From NCBI GenBank assembly GCA_964019425.1, contig OZ025808.1, positions 248,001 through 312,000 of the forward strand: a stretch of DNA of 64,000 bases. Direction: 5' to 3'. Within the stretch, counting starts at the first letter, position 1; each line of letters begins with the position of its first letter. The notes under the pieces are model-generated. The model had not been told where the DNA came from and did not search any database. It saw only the letters and a list, made by a program, of their open reading frames with translations. Both the position numbers and the translations under genes were made by a program. Shown here in pieces: positions 45,001 to 56,146 of this stretch. This DNA comes from Flectonema sp. DT1601 (Eukaryota > Euglenozoa > Diplonemea > Diplonemida > Diplonemidae).

Positions 45001-47705
45001 AAGAATCCTTTTAGTGACGTTAACTGTGAGTTATCACTACAACCAATAGATGAATACTCATATCCAGTTGGCTGTGAATCAATCTTAGTAATATCGACAT
45101 CACTCTCAACAGTGTCTGTAACGACAGCCAATCCATTTATATACATAATCACTCTAGGGGTACGTGATGATGACAGCACTACTGCTATATGTCTCCAACG
45201 GCCATCACATATTCGATATTTCCGCCAATATTTTGGGGTTACCGTATATGTTCGACCTCCCTTAGATTCTCTCCAACTGATAATATTTGAGATGGTCAGC
45301 GCTGCAGAGTCTCCTGTTTGTCTGTTGAACCATCCAAACAAGGCTCCTCTTGGAGAAGAGTAGTCTTTTAGATGTGAATTACATTGAAACTTTGATCTCT
45401 CATCAGGAAACAATTGTATCCACCCTGAGATTGTAAAGTCATCCGGTCTTTGAGTATGTTGATAATTAAAAATACAATCTGACACGGAATCGAACCTACA
45501 CCCTCCTCGATTACCCCCCAAGTGCAATGAGCCTTCACATGCAGAAGTAATATAATTTATGTGATCATTTAATTGCGGCATCATTGTTAAATTAAATATC
45601 AGAGACGTTGATACTGAAGCTGGTCGATTCCAAGTAGTTAATCGATCTCTGTCAGGTGTACCAAGTATCGGGACTATAGAATTATTAATGCCAGAAATCA
45701 CTAAGTCAGCCTCATCTAAATACCGACTGTCATTAACATACACCTGAATATCTGTTGAGGTCAGTCTAGTTCGAATCCGGGTTTCGGAATTAAAAATTCC
45801 ATCAGAGCAATGAATAGGTACGGATTGCAGGGTTACTGACATGTCAGACGACCAGAAATTGATAGAAACGTAATGCGAATCAAAACTTCGTAATTCCTCG
45901 AAGAAGATCAAATGTGAAGACAGAGAGATGATAGGAACTCGAACAGTCTCATTCACTACAAACGGTTGTGATCTGGAGCACACTTCAGGAGACATAAATA
46001 TTAATTCAAATTCCAAAGTTTTAGTAGGCGCGAACTGCGTTGGTGCCACAGCATGTGAACCAGCTGAAAGCCTACATCCAACAACTCCTTTGTGATGAAA
46101 TTTTGATCCACCGACTGAGTTCGCATGTTGTTCGTAAACACCAATATCATCATATCCGTATTGACACCATTCTCTTGGAAGTGATAACAGAACACTTCCG
46201 GGAGATGAAGGGAATCGACTGACGACTATCGTGTGAATGGTTCCCTTGAAAACTGAAGTCACAGTAGCCGAGTCAGATCCGAAAAATAAACTTCCACTTC
46301 TGGAAACAGTCCCCCACGAATCACTTCTTAAAACAAGAAATCCATCAACGAAAATTTGTATTTCATTATTGTCTAGTTGTCCAGGTAATCTAGGAGCAAT
46401 AAACGTTAAATGATACCACCTGTTTGGTTGAATTACTAATCCAGGGTATGTTGGAGTACCCTCCCAGGATAATAAATAGTCGTCTGAGATCAACAAAGAA
46501 CCGAAACCCGTAATTGAAAACAGACTTGAGTTACTTTGTGACCATCCCAACGGATCTGTTCTAAACCAAAATGATATCTTTCCAGGAACTCCGAAATTTA
46601 ATAAAATTATAGAACCTTCTGACGGTTGTTGGATTCCAGACCCGTCACTGATATCAGCAGAGAACAAACATCCGAACTGACCAGGTTCACGACGTACATA
46701 ACTTCCTACAGAAATTGAAAATTCAGGAGGTGGATATTTCCAATTATATCCGGACTTGGTGCAGATATTTAATTCGTCTTCTGAATTATCGTTTGAATAA
46801 ACTGCAATGTGTTTATCATTTCCGACATATCCAATTCTGACACCAGAACTGAAGTATTCACACTCTGAGGTCAGAACTTTATAATCACCTCCAACATTAC
46901 CACAAAAGCAATCAGTGTTACGACTATTCGTGTGTCCTAAAAGAGTGTTGTAGTAGTAGCGTTGCTTGATTCCGAATGAAGGGAATCCATTACATAATTT
47001 AGAACAACTGTTTACTACCGTTGGAATCATTTCTTCAAAGGTATGCATGAAATGCCAATCACCAGGACTGTAGTAATCACAAGATGTGAAATCTAAATTC
47101 TCATCAGTGACTACCTTGTCAACAGCTAATGCCCCGATGTCAAACTTTGACAGGCTACCACTGTAAACATGTACTTCAGAAAGGATTATTTCAGACGACA
47201 ATGTAGACAACGTGATATTATAATACCCCAATTCAGTATACAAGACATTCGAAGACACACTAATAGGATCGTATAAATGACCATCTAAATACAGAAACAG
47301 CCCAACACCATTAATCACATACGGTACTGACTGTACAACTGATACATGATGCCAATTATAGTCAATAACATCGAGAGAGTACGTAGCAGCAATAGAATTC
47401 ATTATTGAGATAGTGATGGTGTGAGATGATGTTAGGGATATCTTCCAACCGTCTGAGGTGGATACTAAATCAGAATCCCAAGTGATGCCATCAGCTCTCA
47501 CCCACAATGAAATACTTCTCTCTGCAGTTAAATTAACCATCTTTGAAACAGATCCACTAGTCGAGAGAAAACCAGTCCTCTCGCCGTCGGTGTATTTTTG
47601 TTCAATTCCTGTCCATGTTCCAATTTCTATCCCATCATTATCATGAGGTAATATCGCTGTCAGGATTGCTCCAATCCCCAGAGTGGGTAGGAGCCACTGA
47701 ATCAT
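39007..47705 (-). CDS. Giant secreted LamG / WSC-like / PAN / C-type lectin / EGF protein
   Basis: Three exons, join(39007..40951, 41197..44215, 44321..47705), 2782 residues. The ATG at 47705 (MIQWLLPTLGIGAILTAIL) gives a signal peptide; the acceptor TTTTCTCAG ends 5 nt before it. About nine LamG/pentraxin-like jelly rolls recur, each with a W-x-H-hydrophobic motif (NWHHVSVV, RWYHLTFI, RWRHIAVV, GGWHLVSV, RWNNIAVS, GGWHHAAH). A WSC-like Cys region lies near 230-340 (CFCGNVGG), a PAN-like one near 1262-1300, a C-type lectin domain near 1684-1811 (LCPTNWTRCG to NFAICQI) and EGF-like Cys near 2104-2150, split by the last intron. Intron 1 (44216-44320, donor GTGTCT) holds a T-run (A in sense); skipping it would insert poly-Lys. 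Intron 2 (40952-41196) has donor GTATGT. No C-terminal membrane span. Probably an extracellular adhesion or coat protein. Confidence 0.87.
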
Positions 47706-48080
47706 TTCACTGAGAAAAAAGAATGGGTTTTTTTCTTTTTTTTTTTTTCTACTGAACAATAATAAGGTTTACAAGTACAGAAGTTTTGTGTTAGACTGTT
47801 GAGAGAGAGAGAGTAATTAAAATAATTGTGAAGTATTTAAGCCTCAATATTACCACTCATCGTGTCCACCACATTCAAGATTGGGAAGGGAAGATAAAAA
47901 CACAGGAATATGACCACAGGGTGGATCGATTTGTGGGAGCACAGTTTTTTTTTTTTTTTTTTTTTGAATTTTGAATTTTGAAAAGGCATCACCTACCTCG
48001 TAAAAGCAGACTCGAACCACAAATGGGCTTCAGCTGCATTCGTTGAGTTTTTTTCTTTTTTTTTTTTTTTTTCTACAGGT
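47706..48080. other. Leader of the giant protein and intergenic T-runs
   Basis: Includes a T-run ending in the CTCAG acceptor before the ATG and T-runs at 47946-47965 and 48058-48072. No further feature. Confidence 0.5.
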
Positions 48081-48284
48081 ATGAAAAAAGACTTAACCAA
48101 CATAAAAGAAATTTGCAACCTTATAGACCAATTGATATTTGTTCAAAAAACGTATAAATTGGTTTATTTTGCTTTGAAAAAGAAATTTAAAAAAATCTGT
48201 TTAAAGAGATCGGCGAACCAACTCTTGACTAAGAAAGCTAAAGATAGCATTTATATGAAACCTGTTTTTACAAAGATAGTATAG
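48081..48284 (+). CDS. Lys-rich 67-residue ORF on the plus strand
   Basis: Frame from ATG 48081 to TAG, reading MKKDLTNIKEICNLIDQLIF and a basic helical continuation (about one quarter Lys). A long T-run with CTACAG acceptor ends 2 nt before the ATG, the same arrangement as at the minus-strand genes. If real it is opposite in direction to all confident genes. No family recognised; A-rich DNA makes Lys-rich open frames likely by chance. Confidence 0.3.
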   Translation: MKKDLTNIKEICNLIDQLIFVQKTYKLVYFALKKKFKKICLKRSANQLLTKKAKDSIYMKPVFTKIV

Positions 48285-48810
48285 TCTGAATTTGTTCAAA
48301 CGAATGTCTTTATCTTTTTTTGTTTTTGTTTTTTTGTAATACGATGTGTGGATAGAGCCATTGCGTACGTAAAAAAAAAAAGACACAAAAAAAAAAAGAC
48401 AATAAAAAAAATAAAAAAAATAAAGGAAGAAAGAATGAAAAAGAATGAAAGAAAACGAGTAAAGTATTTTTTTTTTTTATTATTATTATTTATTTTGCAA
48501 GTTCCATCTTCCTCTCGTTGTTTTTATTTTTTGTTTTTTTTTTTTTGTTTTTTTTCTTAAACCCTTTCTTCCACATTCAACAACCGGGACTGATTACTGA
48601 CAGTCCTGTTCAGGGAACAGGGATGGGAATTTTTGTAAACCCGCAAATGCTTTTTTTCTTTTCTTCATTTTCGTTCTATTTTTTTTTTCTATTTAAAGCT
48701 TTTCTCGTTTAATCCTATTTTTTCCTTTTTTTTTTTTCTTTTTTTTGTGTTTCCCTTAATATTGAAAAGGATTTTCCTTCCCACAACCAGATATCAAAAA
48801 TAATGAAATT

Positions 48811-48845
<35 letters not shown>

Positions 48846-49164
48846 GGAATCAATCGCCCTGTATCACCAGATAGGTGTGTGATATACAAGGAAACATTCC
48901 TTTCAAACCAAAAAAATACTTTGGCAGAAAAATATAATACAAGCCGTGCAATTGCAATTTCCAATGTTTCTATACATTCTTTTTTTTTTTTTTTTTTTTT
49001 TTTTTGTATCCTTTTCAGTTCAATCAACAGACTAAGTAAAAGCAAACCGAATAGGAAACGTAATGTTTGTTGTTATTTTTTTTTTTTTTTGTTTGATATC
49101 ATAACCCTAAGCATCCAGTCTGCTAGTAGATAAATATTATTGCTCAATATTATAATGAACAACC
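48285..49164. other. Intergenic, very homopolymer-rich
   Basis: A- and T-runs include 48812-48841 and 48979-49004. The non-homopolymer part 48842-48980 reads open on both strands (minus: ETLEIAIARLVLYFSAK; plus: TFLSNQKNTLAEKYNTS), so no call is made. Confidence 0.4.
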
Positions 49165-50553
<1,389 letters not shown>

Positions 50554-52974
50554 CTACTGTACCACGCAATCATTCGATTTATCAGTATCAGTGTTAGTGT
50601 TGGTTAGAGAAGTACCTGCTTTAGATTGTGCAGACATTCCAACCGATTCTTGTGAAATAAATTGCGTTGCCACAAGTTGAGCAGGCGATGATAGAAACGT
50701 CGAAAGTATTTCTCTTTCAACCAACTCCGTGTCGTTCTCAATTACAACTTCTCGAAGACATAACTTCTCAGATAGTTCGCAGGAAGTATCTTTGCAAGTT
50801 TTCACAAGAGCATTGATGACCGCTTCAGAATCCTCCAACCCCACCACTTGAAATCTCACGCAAGTTGGCCCCTTTGCAATCGACAGAACGACCACATTCT
50901 CTGCCGACAACACAGTGCTACCTTTTGTTTTGTTGTATGATTCTAACATAACTTCTGACAACCACTTTCTACTGAGAATCTCAAAAGGGATTCCCATGGT
51001 CATTTTCACAACAGACGAACCGTTCTTCGCTCTGCTGGTAAGCTGAGCAACATGGTTACTTAAACTGCGAGGTAGTGACTCTGCTTCACAAGGTTCATTA
51101 TTTGAAACGGTTGACGCGGCATTTCGACCAGCGGGCGGTGACGGTTTTGATACACAAATCTTTTTCTTATTCAGATCGGTGTTGGTTGGCGTGGCATTCT
51201 CATCAGTTGGTGGCTCGTTCTCTTCACTAAGGACAGTATTTTCATCAGCAGATGTTGATGTTTTCAACACACAGCGTTCGTCGTCCTCATTCAGGTCGGC
51301 GCCAGTATTCTCATCGGTGGGTGGTTTAGATACACAACGCTCGTCCTGAGTCAGGTCGGCGTCGATATTCTCATCAGAAGCAGACATCACACCTGGAAGT
51401 GTTTCCTCTTTGAGAGGGGTTTCCTTTTCTACTTGTTCTTCGATAAGAAACTCTCGCAGACATAAATCTTCAGATAGTTTGTTGGAAGCGTCTTCGCAAT
51501 TTTTCAAAAGAGAAATGATAACTGATTCAGAATTTACCAGACCCACCACCTGAAATCGTATGCAAACTCCCACTTCTCTTGTGATGGACAGAATAGCAAT
51601 ATTTTCAGCAGTCAGCGTAGTACCACTTTCAGTCTTATTGTATGAATCCGTTATAACACCTAATAACCAGTTCGCGTTAAATAATTCGAAAAGGATTCCG
51701 AGAGTTATTTTGACAACCGAAGACGAGGTCGGCACCCCTGTTGGATTATCCCCATTGTCTTTAAGTTCCTGATCTGCAGCAGTTTCTTGATCTACAGCAG
51801 GATTCGAACTGGATAGTAATAACGTGTCCTTCGGATCACTTTTTAAAGAATCACAAACATCACTAATAACTACTACGGTCGGAGTTGAAACACCAGAAAT
51901 ATCAATTTCAGATAAGATATTTATTATCTGTCCTTCCCTCTTGAACTCGGCTTCTTGAATTGGTGTCCTACTCGTATTGAGATGCGGAATAGAAACTTTA
52001 AGTAAACAGGAGTGTGCTATGCCTTCAAGAGTCGACAAGTATTTAACGACCTTTGTCTTGCAGTTCGTAGTAGCGAGGTACAATGGACTGAATCCTTCAG
52101 ATGTTACAATAAATAAAAGAGACTTACATTTCGAGTAAAGATACTTTACGATGTCTAAATGTCCGAGAGAACAGGCAACTGAGAATGCAGTCCAACCGTC
52201 TCTGTCTCCGCCACACCAATCTTTTTCATCTGTTAATTTTGGAGCTATTCTCTTTATAACATCTAAACTACCTAATAGTGCTCCTATATATAAAGGGCTC
52301 CAACCACAGCAATCCGTGTGAGATGGATTGGTCTTCTCGTGTGATAAGAGAAGTGATATCATAGGAAGTTGACAACTCCAACAGGCGTTTAGAAGAGCGT
52401 TTCGTCCATTGAAATCACTGAGATTGGGATCTATATCTGAGCAGTGCAATAACAAGTCTACAACATCAATAAAACCTGACATACTAGCTGTTGCTAACGG
52501 GGAACCATTTTCAGGAGTGTTAACTATTATTTCTTCAGAAAACTGTTGTAACAAAGCCTTAACAACAGCAGCATTACCACGAGAAGCAGCCACTGAAAGC
52601 GATGTGTTATCACGGTATAGTTTTGTATTGACGTTGAGTCCTCCGTATATGTAGTTAAATATATCCATTCCGTCTTCATATAGAAGGTGATTATATAAAC
52701 CGTCGGCTGTTGGAGTTCTTCCTATTTTTTGAACTGCAGCACCTTTTCTTGTAAGTAAAACATCTAAATAATCGAACCCTGTAACAGATTTTTGTTCAGG
52801 TATCATGTGACTTCCTTTTATTCCAAGTTCAAAATGATCTAATTCATATCTCGGTGTGGCATTGCGGATACGGCAAATTCCTGTTTTTATATCTGCGACA
52901 GTCGTATCAGTGAAAACATCAAAACTAAAAGTCGCTAACGAACAAGGGAGGTTTACCACTAGTGTCGATGCCAT
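50554..52974 (-). CDS. Ankyrin-repeat protein with duplicated C-terminal alpha/beta domain
   Basis: An 806-residue single-exon protein. Residues 1-95 look ubiquitin-like at the start (STLVVNLPCS, VFTDTTVADIK). Ankyrin repeats fill about 110-345 (NTSLSVAASRGNAAVVKALL; GWTAFSVACSLGHLDIVKYL). Two copies of a roughly 100-residue domain follow at about 421-515 and 652-750; they share SSVVK-(I/M)-T-(L/M)-G, SYNKT, AEN-(I/V), RFQVVGL and LCLRE. Between them lies a stretch of imperfect acidic repeats (ADENIDADL, DENTGADL, DERCV, CVSKPP). The duplicated domain looks like a ferredoxin-fold or SEA-like module, by pattern only. Probably a scaffold. An acceptor (AACTACAG) lies 15 nt upstream of the ATG. 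Confidence 0.87.
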   Translation of the reverse strand: MASTLVVNLPCSLATFSFDVFTDTTVADIKTGICRIRNATPRYELDHFELGIKGSHMIPEQKSVTGFDYLDVLLTRKGAAVQKIGRTPTADGLYNHLLYEDGMDIFNYIYGGLNVNTKLYRDNTSLSVAASRGNAAVVKALLQQFSEEIIVNTPENGSPLATASMSGFIDVVDLLLHCSDIDPNLSDFNGRNALLNACWSCQLPMISLLLSHEKTNPSHTDCCGWSPLYIGALLGSLDVIKRIAPKLTDEKDWCGGDRDGWTAFSVACSLGHLDIVKYLYSKCKSLLFIVTSEGFSPLYLATTNCKTKVVKYLSTLEGIAHSCLLKVSIPHLNTSRTPIQEAEFKREGQIINILSEIDISGVSTPTVVVISDVCDSLKSDPKDTLLLSSSNPAVDQETAADQELKDNGDNPTGVPTSSSVVKITLGILFELFNANWLLGVITDSYNKTESGTTLTAENIAILSITREVGVCIRFQVVGLVNSESVIISLLKNCEDASNKLSEDLCLREFLIEEQVEKETPLKEETLPGVMSASDENIDADLTQDERCVSKPPTDENTGADLNEDDERCVLKTSTSADENTVLSEENEPPTDENATPTNTDLNKKKICVSKPSPPAGRNAASTVSNNEPCEAESLPRSLSNHVAQLTSRAKNGSSVVKMTMGIPFEILSRKWLSEVMLESYNKTKGSTVLSAENVVVLSIAKGPTCVRFQVVGLEDSEAVINALVKTCKDTSCELSEKLCLREVVIENDTELVEREILSTFLSSPAQLVATQFISQESVGMSAQSKAGTSLTNTNTDTDKSNDCVVQ

Positions 52975-53439
52975 GGTTGCTAGAAGGTGCTGTAGTTGAA
53001 AATTGATATATTTAATTGTTTGTTTTGTGTGTATTCGTTTTCGAGTTTGTTTTTTTTTTTAAACTTTTTTTTTTTTTTTCCATAAAAAAACGTTGCCCAC
53101 ATAGAACCGGGAAAATCAAAAACAAATCAAAATGAAACACAAACCAGCAAAAAAGCTCAAGCTGGACCCACCCAGAAAGTTTGATAAAACAGGTGACGGT
53201 TACCCGCAAAGTAAAAAGACAGAAAAATAAAAGTGAAAATCCCAAAAAAAAAACAGAAATCCGCACTTACACTTTTTTTTTTTTTTTTTCTTCTTTCCTT
53301 AAGTCTGATTTCCTTTCATATATTTTTTTCATATCACCGAAGTAATAAAACACGAAAAAAAAAATGAAAAGGAACAACAGAATAAGAACAGAGTTTACAG
53401 AACTAAATCAAAACACTTCTACGGGATTAAAGACAACGC
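52975..53439. other. Intergenic
   Basis: Holds T-runs (53049-53060, 53065-53079, 53272-53290). A 32-codon plus-strand frame (53132-53230, MKHKPAKKLKLDPPRKFD) and an opposing membrane-like frame (53012-53266) overlap; neither can be preferred. Confidence 0.35.
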
Positions 53440-53793
53440 TTACATCCATCTCTGTCTGTTGTAACGGTCACTCTCCCATACGGCGAATTCCCACATGGAT
53501 TGAGTAAGAACGAATCCAGTGGCGATTGGTGGGAGGAGGTACTTTGATCTTCTCCACATTCTGCCTTGCATCTTACCAATCCATGCACTCCATCCAGCGT
53601 CGATTCTCATATCCATCCAAGTAGTGGATCTAACTTCACGTCTTACTCCATCATTAGTGTTACAGAAAGAGTGACCACTCTTACCTCCTCCGTATGAGTT
53701 CATGTTTGCCTCCCAACTCTTCATTCTCTGCTTGGTGTAGGCGGATGTTCCACCGCAGGTTCTCGCTCCAACTGGCTGGTAAAATGAATCCAT
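53440..53793 (-). CDS. Small protein with one C-terminal membrane span, function unknown
   Basis: A 117-residue single exon. The first 80 residues are soluble, Gly/Ser/Trp-rich (ARTCGGTSAYTKQRMKSW; WMDMRIDAGWSAW). The last part is basic then hydrophobic (RRSKYLLPPIATGFVL) and ends in a charged tail. The layout, length and PP before the span recall accessory subunits of mitochondrial inner-membrane complexes (for example the QCR8 type), but this is a weak guess. GC content is higher than the surroundings and an acceptor (TTCCTCAG) lies 16 nt upstream of the ATG, both supporting a real gene. Confidence 0.65.
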   Translation of the reverse strand: MDSFYQPVGARTCGGTSAYTKQRMKSWEANMNSYGGGKSGHSFCNTNDGVRREVRSTTWMDMRIDAGWSAWIGKMQGRMWRRSKYLLPPIATGFVLTQSMWEFAVWESDRYNRQRWM

Positions 53794-56146
53794 TTTGTTG
53801 ATATCACTTCTGAGGAAGTAGAAATAAACTCAAATAACACTTACCTTTTTAAATTAACCTTTAAATACCAAACAAAAGACGTTACTATCCTAGCCACTAA
53901 TCAATTTATGTGGACTGATGATTAGAATTGAAAACGATATTAACTACGAAAACCATCTAATCTTTTTTTTTTTTTTTGCTTTTAACAACTCAGTATTGTA
54001 AGAACGAAAAAGAATGTTGGTCAGTACACGTAAACTTTTTTCCTTTTGGCTTTATTAGCTTAAGTCGGTTCACGGTTTCGTGAAGTGACAAACAAAACAT
54101 CGACATTGTTATTTTCTGTACGGTTTAATTCCCTTTTTTCTTTTTTTTTTTTTTTTTTTCCCTCTCATTCCTCAGAAAATCGAGTAGTTGTTGTCACCAA
54201 GTCATGACCGGAGTACATGAAGTACCCCTCGTCTAGGTTGTATTAAAATCGTACAAAAATTTCGGGAATACTAAAGAGGTTCGAATATTTTTTTTTCACC
54301 CAATTCATAATAATGCTTAAGAGACCCAGACATTTGAATATACTCTGCTTTTGGTCCTTTTTTTTTTTTTTTTTTTTGCATTAAAATTCGTACAAATAGG
54401 TTTCGTACAATAAAAATATGAAAAGAACCAACAACCATAATTCCTTACTTTTTTTTTTTTTTTTCCCCCCCTTTCTTTTTTTTTTCCTTAAAAAAGTCCC
54501 TTTTCGTAATAAAGTACCAAACAATTCGCAGAAGCATCTCGCGCGCCATAACGTAGTTGAGGGAAAAGGACAGGGAGGGGGAAAAAAAAAAGAAATAATA
54601 CTAATAATAAACGACCGAAAGGAAAAAAAAAGAAAAGTGAAAAACCACAACCACTACATTAATAAATTACACTGTTCACTAACCTGCGACAATGCCAACA
54701 GCTATGTTGTAAATATCAGATTCCCTGACGTAGTAAGTTTGTTGTTTGCTTGTAATTCGAATGATACCATAAAAGGTAAAGGGATAGAGCAACAGGTGAT
54801 GTAGTCAGTCGTTTCTAACATAAAGTAACTTTCCCTACATAAGTTGGTGGGTAAAACATAAGCCCCCCCTCCAGCTTAAACTCTTCACTTCATCTGTCAC
54901 AAAAAACAAAAACAAAACAAAAAAAAATGAAACGATCCGAGTTCCGGTTCCTCAGAATTGCACGTTTGTGTTCTCCTTTTTGAGGCTTTTTTTTCTATAC
55001 CTACAAAAAGCACCGTTTGGCAGAAAAGAATTGTGGCAGCGTAACTAACCTATTCCTTTATTAGGATTTTGTTCTCCGGGTTGCGCAAGCAAAAACAAAA
55101 GTTTGGGTAAAAAAGTGAAGTTGGTCGATTTTTTTTTTTTTTTTTTTTTTTTTCCCTCTGACTAATTTCAAAATACTAACACCAACAGCATGGACAAAAA
55201 TAAATTTAAAAAAAAAAAAAAAAAAGAGCAAAGGAATAGGGCTTGTGATAATACCTTCACTGATGAATATAAAGAATATGACTATGGAATGCGAACAGGG
55301 AACATAAACCCCGCAATCTGGATACTCGGAACAGAATGTTCCAAAACACACGTGAAGCTCACATGGCCACAGTATGATCAACGAAGTCTTTTTAATGCTA
55401 TCTCGACAACCAATATCGGGAAGGAGAGAAACATGAATTTCTCCAATGCGTAAAGTATACAGCAGGCTGCGTGCTTTCCGATCCCAATATCGACGATTGG
55501 AAAGAACGACAATAAAATAGTTGTCTGGTGAAAAACGACAAAAATTGAAAACCCGTTTTGACAGGGATTCATTTCTTTTTTTTATTTTCTTTTTTTCATA
55601 ATATTCAATAACACAACTCAATAGCATTCGACTGGGACGTCTTTTGTAGACTCGAGTGGTTGTTGTGGTCTCATCTGAACGTTACCTATTATTTTCTTTC
55701 GGCATATTTTCTTCTCTCCATCTTTTTCCCCCTTTTTTTTTTTAAAACTCTTTCTAAGCAGCAAAAGCCACTAATTATTAAACCCCGGGAAAAGGGAAGA
55801 AGGGGGAAAAAAACGCGTTCACGCACTAAAACTGCCGACGTGGTCCAAACGAAGCAGCTGCTCACAAAATAAACAACAGAGCTGGGGAGGGCAACATAAA
55901 GGGAGTAAGAAAAAATATGATTTCTTTTTTTTTTTTTTTGTCTGACAATATAGTAACAGTTGGCTTCTTTTTCTTTTTCTTTTTTTTTTTCGATTTTTCT
56001 AAACAATATACAGTAGCGCACATCCATAACAAAGTCAGAATGAAAAGAACATTAAAAGTGAAATGTCTCACATCTCATGTGTATAATAGATATCCAGACA
56101 GACGAGGCCTTACAACGGATGACCTAATATTAGTACCTTCACTTGT
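53794..56146. other. Intergenic, ambiguous short ORFs on both strands
   Basis: T-runs at 53962-53977, 54140-54160, 54358-54377 and 55130-55153. A plus-strand frame 54418-54804 (128 codons) and minus frames over 54680-54830 (one reading SKQQTYYVRESDIYNIAVG before a GTTAGT donor) overlap. At 55061-55627 (minus, 188 codons) and 55190-55453 (plus) the same happens. None shows a domain. Confidence 0.4.

Noticed and set aside
47980-48030. TTCGAGT-like T-loop suggesting a tRNA gene (minus)
   Set aside because: The flanking bases do not form a T-stem and no acceptor stem is found.
54418-54804. 128-codon plus-strand open frame with an acceptor upstream of the ATG
   Set aside because: The first part is T-run-derived Phe/Lys, and two minus frames over the same DNA look equally protein-like, so there is no basis to choose.
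55061-55627. 188-codon minus-strand open frame
   Set aside because: Both ends are homopolymer-coded; the opposite strand (55190-55453) is also open and no domain is visible.
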